Origin: Paraburkholderia sp. CNPSo 3274
Lineage (GTDB): Bacteria; Pseudomonadota; Gammaproteobacteria; Burkholderiales; Burkholderiaceae
Direction of reading: 5' to 3'
DNA length: 64,000 nucleotides
Assembly: GCF_024206475.1 (NCBI RefSeq)
Contig: NZ_JAMBPR010000040.1
Span: 1 to 64,000, forward strand
Made by a program: the position numbers and the translations under genes. Below are positions 59,520 through 64,000 of this stretch, piece by piece. Numbering within the stretch: position 1 is the first letter of the stretch; each line of letters opens with the position of its first letter. Under the pieces are notes generated by a model. That model ran no database searches. It was given only the letters and a program-made list of their open reading frames with translations, and was not told the origin of the DNA.

Positions 59520-60905
59520 ATGAACGTCAGCGTTTTCGACCTGTTCAAAATCGGGATCGGTCCGTCCAGCTCGCATACGGTCGGCCCGATGGTCGCCGCG
59601 TGCCGCTTCGCGTCCCATGTCGAGGATGCCAATCTGCTCGCCTTTGTGCGCCGCGTCAAAGTCGAGCTGTACGGCTCGCTCGGCGCGACGGGCAAGGGCC
59701 ACGGCACCGACAAAGCCGTGCTGCTCGGCCTCGAAGGCAACTTGCCCGACTCGATCGATCCCGACCAGATTGAGCCGCGCCTCGCCGCCATTCGCCGCGA
59801 GAAGACGCTTGTGCTGCTTGGCAAGCAGACGATCCGCTTCGATGAAAAGGAGTGCATCGGCTTCTTTCGCAAGACCATGGGCGGCGCAAACACGCTCCAC
59901 CCGAACGGCATGCGTTTTCAGGCCTTCGACGAAAACGGGCAGTTGCTCGTCGAAAAGGAATACTACTCGGTGGGCGGCGGCTTTGTCGTGAACCGCGACG
60001 GCGACCGCGTGAACGGTGTGCGCAGCGGACGCGACGTGCCGTATCCGTTCCGCACCGGCGACGACCTGCTGCGCGTGTGCAACGAGAGCGGTCGCTCGAT
60101 CGCCGAAGTCACCTTGGCGAACGAGTGCGCGGCACGCTCGCCGGAAGACGTGCGCGAAGGGCTGCTCGTGATCTGGCGCGCGATGGCCGCCTGCGTGGAG
60201 CGCGGTTGCAAGATGCATGGCGAGTTGCCCGGCCCGATGAAGGTGAAGCGCCGCGCCGCCGATCTCTCGGTGCATCTGCGTTCGCGCTCCGAGGAGTCGC
60301 TGCGCGATCCGCTTTCCATGCTCGACTGGGTCAATCTCTACGCCATGGCCGTGAACGAAGAGAACGCGGCGGGCGGCCGCGTCGTCACGGCGCCCACGAA
60401 CGGCGCGGCGGGCGTGATCCCCGCGGTGCTGCACTACTACGTGAAGTTCGTGGCGGGCGCAAACGAAGACGGCATTGCCAACTTCCTGCTCACGGCTGCG
60501 GCCATCGGCATCATCTACAAGGAAACCGCGTCGATTTCGGGCGCGGAAGTGGGCTGCCAGGGCGAAGTGGGCGTGGCGTGCTCGATGGCGGCCGCGGCGC
60601 TTGCTGCTGTCATGGGCGGCACGCCTGGGCAAGTGGAAAACGCCGCCGAAATCGGCATGGAGCATAACCTCGGCATGACCTGCGACCCGGTGGGCGGCCT
60701 CGTGCAAATTCCGTGCATCGAACGCAACGCCATGGGCGCGATCAAGGCGATCAACGCCGCGCGCATGGCGCTCAAGGGAAACGGCGAACATTACGTCACG
60801 CTCGACAACGTCATCAAGACGATGCGCGAAACGGGTGCCGACATGAAGACGAAATACAAGGAGACGTCGCGCGGTGGTCTCGCCGTGAACGTCATCGAGT
60901 GCTAA
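59520..60905 (+). CDS. sdaA: L-serine ammonia-lyase (iron-sulfur type)
   Basis: This 461-residue enzyme converts L-serine to pyruvate and ammonia using a [4Fe-4S] cluster. The N-terminal beta domain begins FDLFKIGIGPSSSHTVGPM. The cluster cysteines lie in GAEVGCQGEVGVACSM, LGMTCDPVGGLVQIPC. AAGGGAAG precedes the ATG; upstream in-frame codons lack family similarity. It lies 38 bp before soxB, so it completes the route from choline through sarcosine, glycine and serine to pyruvate. Glycine to serine needs GlyA, not in this window. Confidence 0.95.
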   Translation: MNVSVFDLFKIGIGPSSSHTVGPMVAACRFASHVEDANLLAFVRRVKVELYGSLGATGKGHGTDKAVLLGLEGNLPDSIDPDQIEPRLAAIRREKTLVLLGKQTIRFDEKECIGFFRKTMGGANTLHPNGMRFQAFDENGQLLVEKEYYSVGGGFVVNRDGDRVNGVRSGRDVPYPFRTGDDLLRVCNESGRSIAEVTLANECAARSPEDVREGLLVIWRAMAACVERGCKMHGELPGPMKVKRRAADLSVHLRSRSEESLRDPLSMLDWVNLYAMAVNEENAAGGRVVTAPTNGAAGVIPAVLHYYVKFVAGANEDGIANFLLTAAAIGIIYKETASISGAEVGCQGEVGVACSMAAAALAAVMGGTPGQVENAAEIGMEHNLGMTCDPVGGLVQIPCIERNAMGAIKAINAARMALKGNGEHYVTLDNVIKTMRETGADMKTKYKETSRGGLAVNVIEC

Positions 60906-60943
60906 CTGAAGCTAATGGTAACGCGCAACAAGGGGTCTGCGAG

Positions 60944-62188
60944 ATGAGCCGCTATTCGATATTCAGTCTGTTCCGCAACGGGTTGTCGTATCACGAGAAC
61001 TGGGAGCGGCAGTGGAGAAGCCCGGAGCCGAAGAAGGAGTACGACGTGGTGATCGTCGGCGGCGGCGGGCATGGTCTCGCAACCGCCTATTACCTCGCGA
61101 AAGAACACGGCGTGAAGAACGTCGCGATTCTGGAGAAAGGCTGGATCGGCGGCGGCAATACGGCGCGCAACACGACCATCGTGCGCTCGAACTATCTGTG
61201 GGACGAGTCGGCGGCGCTCTATGAGAAGGCGATGAAGCTCTGGGAAGGGCTCTCGCAGGACCTCAACTACAACGTGATGTTCAGCCAGCGCGGCGTGATG
61301 AATCTCGCGCACACGCTGCAGGACGTGCGCGACACCGAGCGCCGTGTGAATGCGAACCGCCTGAACGGCGTAGACGCGGAATTCCTCACGCCCGAGCAGA
61401 TCAAGGAAATCGAGCCGACCATCAACCTGAACAGCCGTTACCCGGTGCTGGGCGCGTCGATTCAGCGCCGCGCGGGCGTGGCGCGCCACGACGCGGTGGC
61501 GTGGGGCTTCGCGCGCGGCGCGGACCAGCACGGAGTGGACATCATTCAGAACTGCCAGGTGACGGGCATTCGCCGCGACGGCGCGCGCGTGACCGGTGTG
61601 GATACGTCGAAGGGTTTCATCAAGGCGAAGAAGGTCGCCGTGGTGGCGGCGGGCAACACCACGACGCTCGCGGACATGGCCGGCGTGCGCCTGCCGCTGG
61701 AAAGTCATCCGCTGCAAGCGCTGGTGTCGGAGCCGATCAAGCCGGTGGTCAATACCGTCATCATGTCGAACGCGGTGCACGCCTATATCAGCCAGTCCGA
61801 CAAGGGCGATCTCGTGATCGGCGCGGGCGTGGACCAGTACACCGGTTTTGGCCAGCGCGGCAGCTTCCACATCATCGAGGGCACGCTGCAGGCCATCGTC
61901 GAAATGTTCCCGGTGTTCTCGCGCGTGCGCATGAACCGGCAGTGGGGCGGCATTGTCGACGTTTCGCCGGACGCATGCCCGATCATCAGCAAGACCGATG
62001 TGAAGGGTCTCTATTTCAACTGCGGCTGGGGCACCGGCGGCTTCAAGGCGACGCCGGGCTCGGGCTGGGTGTTCGCGCACACCATTGCGAAGGACGAGCC
62101 GCATCCGCTCAATGCTCCGTTCTCGCTGGACCGCTTCTATACCGGCCATCTGATCGACGAACACGGCGCAGCTGCCGTGGCGCATTAG
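60944..62188 (+). CDS. soxB: Sarcosine oxidase subunit beta
   Basis: The 414-residue FAD/FMN subunit of heterotetrameric sarcosine oxidase oxidises sarcosine to glycine and formaldehyde or methylene-tetrahydrofolate. The dinucleotide site is VVIVGGGGHGLATAYYLAKE, and the diagnostic FNCGWGTGGFKATPGSG lies near the end. The N-terminus MSRYSIFSLFRNGLSYHENW is typical of SoxB. AAGGGG lies before the ATG. It is followed by soxD and soxA. Confidence 0.96.
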   Translation: MSRYSIFSLFRNGLSYHENWERQWRSPEPKKEYDVVIVGGGGHGLATAYYLAKEHGVKNVAILEKGWIGGGNTARNTTIVRSNYLWDESAALYEKAMKLWEGLSQDLNYNVMFSQRGVMNLAHTLQDVRDTERRVNANRLNGVDAEFLTPEQIKEIEPTINLNSRYPVLGASIQRRAGVARHDAVAWGFARGADQHGVDIIQNCQVTGIRRDGARVTGVDTSKGFIKAKKVAVVAAGNTTTLADMAGVRLPLESHPLQALVSEPIKPVVNTVIMSNAVHAYISQSDKGDLVIGAGVDQYTGFGQRGSFHIIEGTLQAIVEMFPVFSRVRMNRQWGGIVDVSPDACPIISKTDVKGLYFNCGWGTGGFKATPGSGWVFAHTIAKDEPHPLNAPFSLDRFYTGHLIDEHGAAAVAH

Positions 62189-62256
62189 GCAACTTCGTTG
62201 CATGGGACCAGAGTAAGGCGCTGAAGCGCCAACTCTGGTCGACAGGAGATCCAAAC

Positions 62257-62559
62257 ATGTTGATGATTGAATGTCCGTGGTGCGGTCCCCGCGCCGAAGT
62301 CGAGTTCACGTGCGGCGGCGAAGCCGACATCGCGCGTCCGCTCGACACCGACAAGCTCACCGACGAGGAATGGGGCGACTACCTCTTCATGCGCCACAAC
62401 CCGCGCGGTGTCCACAAGGAGCAGTGGCTGCACGCGCAGGGTTGCCGCCGGTGGTTCAAGGCGACGCGCGACACCGTCACCTACGAGATTCAGTGTTACG
62501 AGACCTTCGGCGCGGCAAATGAGGCGCAAGGCAACAAGCAAGGGAGCACGCAGCGATGA
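62257..62559 (+). CDS. soxD: Sarcosine oxidase subunit delta
   Basis: The 100-residue subunit binds zinc through MIECPWCGPRAEVEFTCGG and a later His/Cys (WLHAQGCRRWF). It clamps the alpha and beta subunits. ACAGGAGATCCAAAC precedes the ATG. Its TGA overlaps the soxA ATG by three bases (ATGA). Confidence 0.95.
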   Translation: MLMIECPWCGPRAEVEFTCGGEADIARPLDTDKLTDEEWGDYLFMRHNPRGVHKEQWLHAQGCRRWFKATRDTVTYEIQCYETFGAANEAQGNKQGSTQR

Positions 62560-64000
62560 GCCAGAAGAACCGCCTCGGCGCCGGTGGGCGCGTGAACCGC
62601 GCGATTCCGCTGAACTTCACCTTCAACGGCCGCACGTATCAGGGCTTCCAGGGCGACACGCTCGCCTCGGCGCTGCTCGCCAACGACGTGCATTTCGTCG
62701 CGCGCAGTTTCAAGTACCATCGCCCGCGCGGCATCATGACCGCGGACGTGGCCGAGCCGAACGCTATCGTGCAACTCGAGCGCGGCGCGTATACGGTGCC
62801 CAATGCGCGAGCGACCGAAGTCGAGTTGTACCAGGGGCTCATTGCGACGAGCGTGAACGCCGAGCCTAGCCTCGAAAACGATCGCATGGCGATCAACCAG
62901 AAGTTCTCGCGCTTTCTGCCTGCGGGCTTCTACTATAAGACCTTCATGTGGCCGCGCAAATGGTGGCCGAAATACGAGGAAAAGATTCGCGACGCCGCGG
63001 GTCTCGGCAAAGCGCCCGAAGTGCGCGACCCCGACCGCTACGACAAATGCTTCGCGCATTGCGACGTCCTCGTGGTCGGCGGCGGCCCCGCCGGTCTCGC
63101 AGCCGCGCATACGGCGGGCGCATCCGGCGCACGCGTGATTCTGGTGGACGACCAGCGCGAACTGGGCGGCAGCCTGCTGTCGTGCAAGGCCGATATCGAC
63201 GGACGTCCCGCGCTCCACTGGGTCGAGAAGATCGAAGCCGAATTCAAGCAAATGCCCGACGTGAAGATCCTTTCGCGCAGCACGGCTTTCGGCTATCAGG
63301 ATCACAACCTCGTGACCGTTACGCAGCGTTTGACGGAGCATCTGCCGGTATCCACGCGCCAGGGTACGCGCGAACTGTTGTGGAAAATCCGCGCCAAACG
63401 CGTGATTCTCGCGACGGGTGCGCACGAGCGTCCCATCGTGTTCGGCAACAACGATCTGCCGGGCATCATGCAGGCCTCGGCGGTATCGACCTATATCCAT
63501 CGCTATGGCGTGTTGCCGGGCCGCAATGCGGTCGTGTTCACGAACAACGACTCGGGCTACCGTTGTGCGCTCGACCTGAAGACATGCGGAGCGACTGTCA
63601 CGGTCGTCGATTCGCGCACCCAGGGCAACGGCGCATTGCAGGCCGCCGCGCGCCGCCAGGGCGTGAAGGTGATGTACAACGCGGCCATCAACTGTGCGCA
63701 CGGCAAGCAGCGCGTGAGTTCAGTCGATGTGGTGGGCTACACGAACGGGCAAGCCGGTGCGCGGCAGGCCACGCTCGCATGCGATCTCGTTGCCGTGTCG
63801 GGCGGCTTCAGCCCGGTGCTCCACCTCTTCGCGCAGTCGGGCGGCAAGGCGCACTGGAGCGACGCGAAGGCGTGCTTCATGCCGGGCAAGCGGGTGCAGG
63901 AGGAAGTGAGCGTTGGCGCGGCGGTGGGCGAATTCGGGCTTGCCCGAGCGCTCACGCAGGGTGTGGACGGCGGCATCGACGCGGCGAAGTCGCTCGGCTT
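62556..64000 (+). CDS. soxA: Sarcosine oxidase subunit alpha (partial, runs off the window)
   Basis: About 481 of the roughly 1000 residues of this subunit are present. The N-terminal ferredoxin-like part has GRTYQGFQGDTLASALLAND, and the NAD site is DVLVVGGGPAGLAAAHTAG. The aminomethyltransferase-like C-terminal half, where tetrahydrofolate binds, is outside the window. The ATG overlaps the soxD stop. A soxG gamma subunit is expected next. Confidence 0.95.
   Translation, partial: MSQKNRLGAGGRVNRAIPLNFTFNGRTYQGFQGDTLASALLANDVHFVARSFKYHRPRGIMTADVAEPNAIVQLERGAYTVPNARATEVELYQGLIATSVNAEPSLENDRMAINQKFSRFLPAGFYYKTFMWPRKWWPKYEEKIRDAAGLGKAPEVRDPDRYDKCFAHCDVLVVGGGPAGLAAAHTAGASGARVILVDDQRELGGSLLSCKADIDGRPALHWVEKIEAEFKQMPDVKILSRSTAFGYQDHNLVTVTQRLTEHLPVSTRQGTRELLWKIRAKRVILATGAHERPIVFGNNDLPGIMQASAVSTYIHRYGVLPGRNAVVFTNNDSGYRCALDLKTCGATVTVVDSRTQGNGALQAAARRQGVKVMYNAAINCAHGKQRVSSVDVVGYTNGQAGARQATLACDLVAVSGGFSPVLHLFAQSGGKAHWSDAKACFMPGKRVQEEVSVGAAVGEFGLARALTQGVDGGIDAAKSLG

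Overview
The window is a high-GC chromosomal segment with the gene families and gene style of a Burkholderiaceae bacterium, most likely Paraburkholderia, Caballeronia or Burkholderia. This is inferred from the Burkholderia-type porin, a short H-NS-like protein, DUF302 and DUF4142 proteins, the aerobic heme-copper oxidase cluster and many catabolic transporter/regulator modules. I see no tRNA, rRNA, CRISPR array, prophage or plasmid backbone. The only mobile-element trace is the 3' end of a transposase at the extreme left edge.

Left part (1-11 kb): an insertion-sequence remnant, a CDF-like membrane protein whose metal-site residues are all replaced, an ArcD-like permease, a glycine-zipper lipoprotein, and an arcD-arcA pair (arginine/ornithine antiporter and arginine deiminase) without arcB or arcC. 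Next is a module of an IclR regulator, an MHS-type transporter and 4-hydroxyphenylpyruvate dioxygenase, with a tandem palindromic operator between the divergent genes. A LysR gene converges on the dioxygenase.

11-20 kb is the most unusual locus. One operon reads solute-binding protein, two permeases, ATPase, a histidine/phenylalanine ammonia-lyase homologue and a HutC-type regulator. A divergent MHS transporter and M20 amidohydrolase face it. The lyase keeps the family scaffold but has lost exactly the Ala-Ser-Gly tripeptide that forms the MIO cofactor. Two HutC-like operators lie in the divergent promoter region. It may degrade a histidine-like compound whose leaving group does not need MIO; ergothioneine or another trimethylated histidine is one candidate.

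20-33 kb: an ArsR regulator diverging from a DHA2 efflux pump with a Thr-His-Glu repeat tail, a DUF302 protein, a half-length MFS protein, a small secreted protein and a diheme peroxidase. A ba3-type (B-family) terminal oxidase operon follows, with three cytochromes c, then OsmC and cupin genes.

33-43 kb: a complete glucarate pathway (FadR-type regulator, transporter, lactonase-like protein, glucarate dehydratase, 5-keto-4-deoxyglucarate dehydratase, 2,5-dioxovalerate dehydrogenase) with three related operator candidates. After it come an H-NS-like protein without a DNA-binding domain, cytochrome b561, a TMEM175-type channel and a DUF4142 protein.

43-64 kb: an MFS gene with an internal deletion followed by an acyl-CoA ligase, the divergent metE/metR pair, and a large choline-to-pyruvate region. 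That region holds a choline-binding protein and permease, betI-betB-betA, a porin, sdaA, and the soxB-soxD-soxA sarcosine oxidase genes cut by the window edge. Matching BetI-like operators lie before betI and before the choline-binding protein gene. An orphan beta-helix protein gene lies inside this region.
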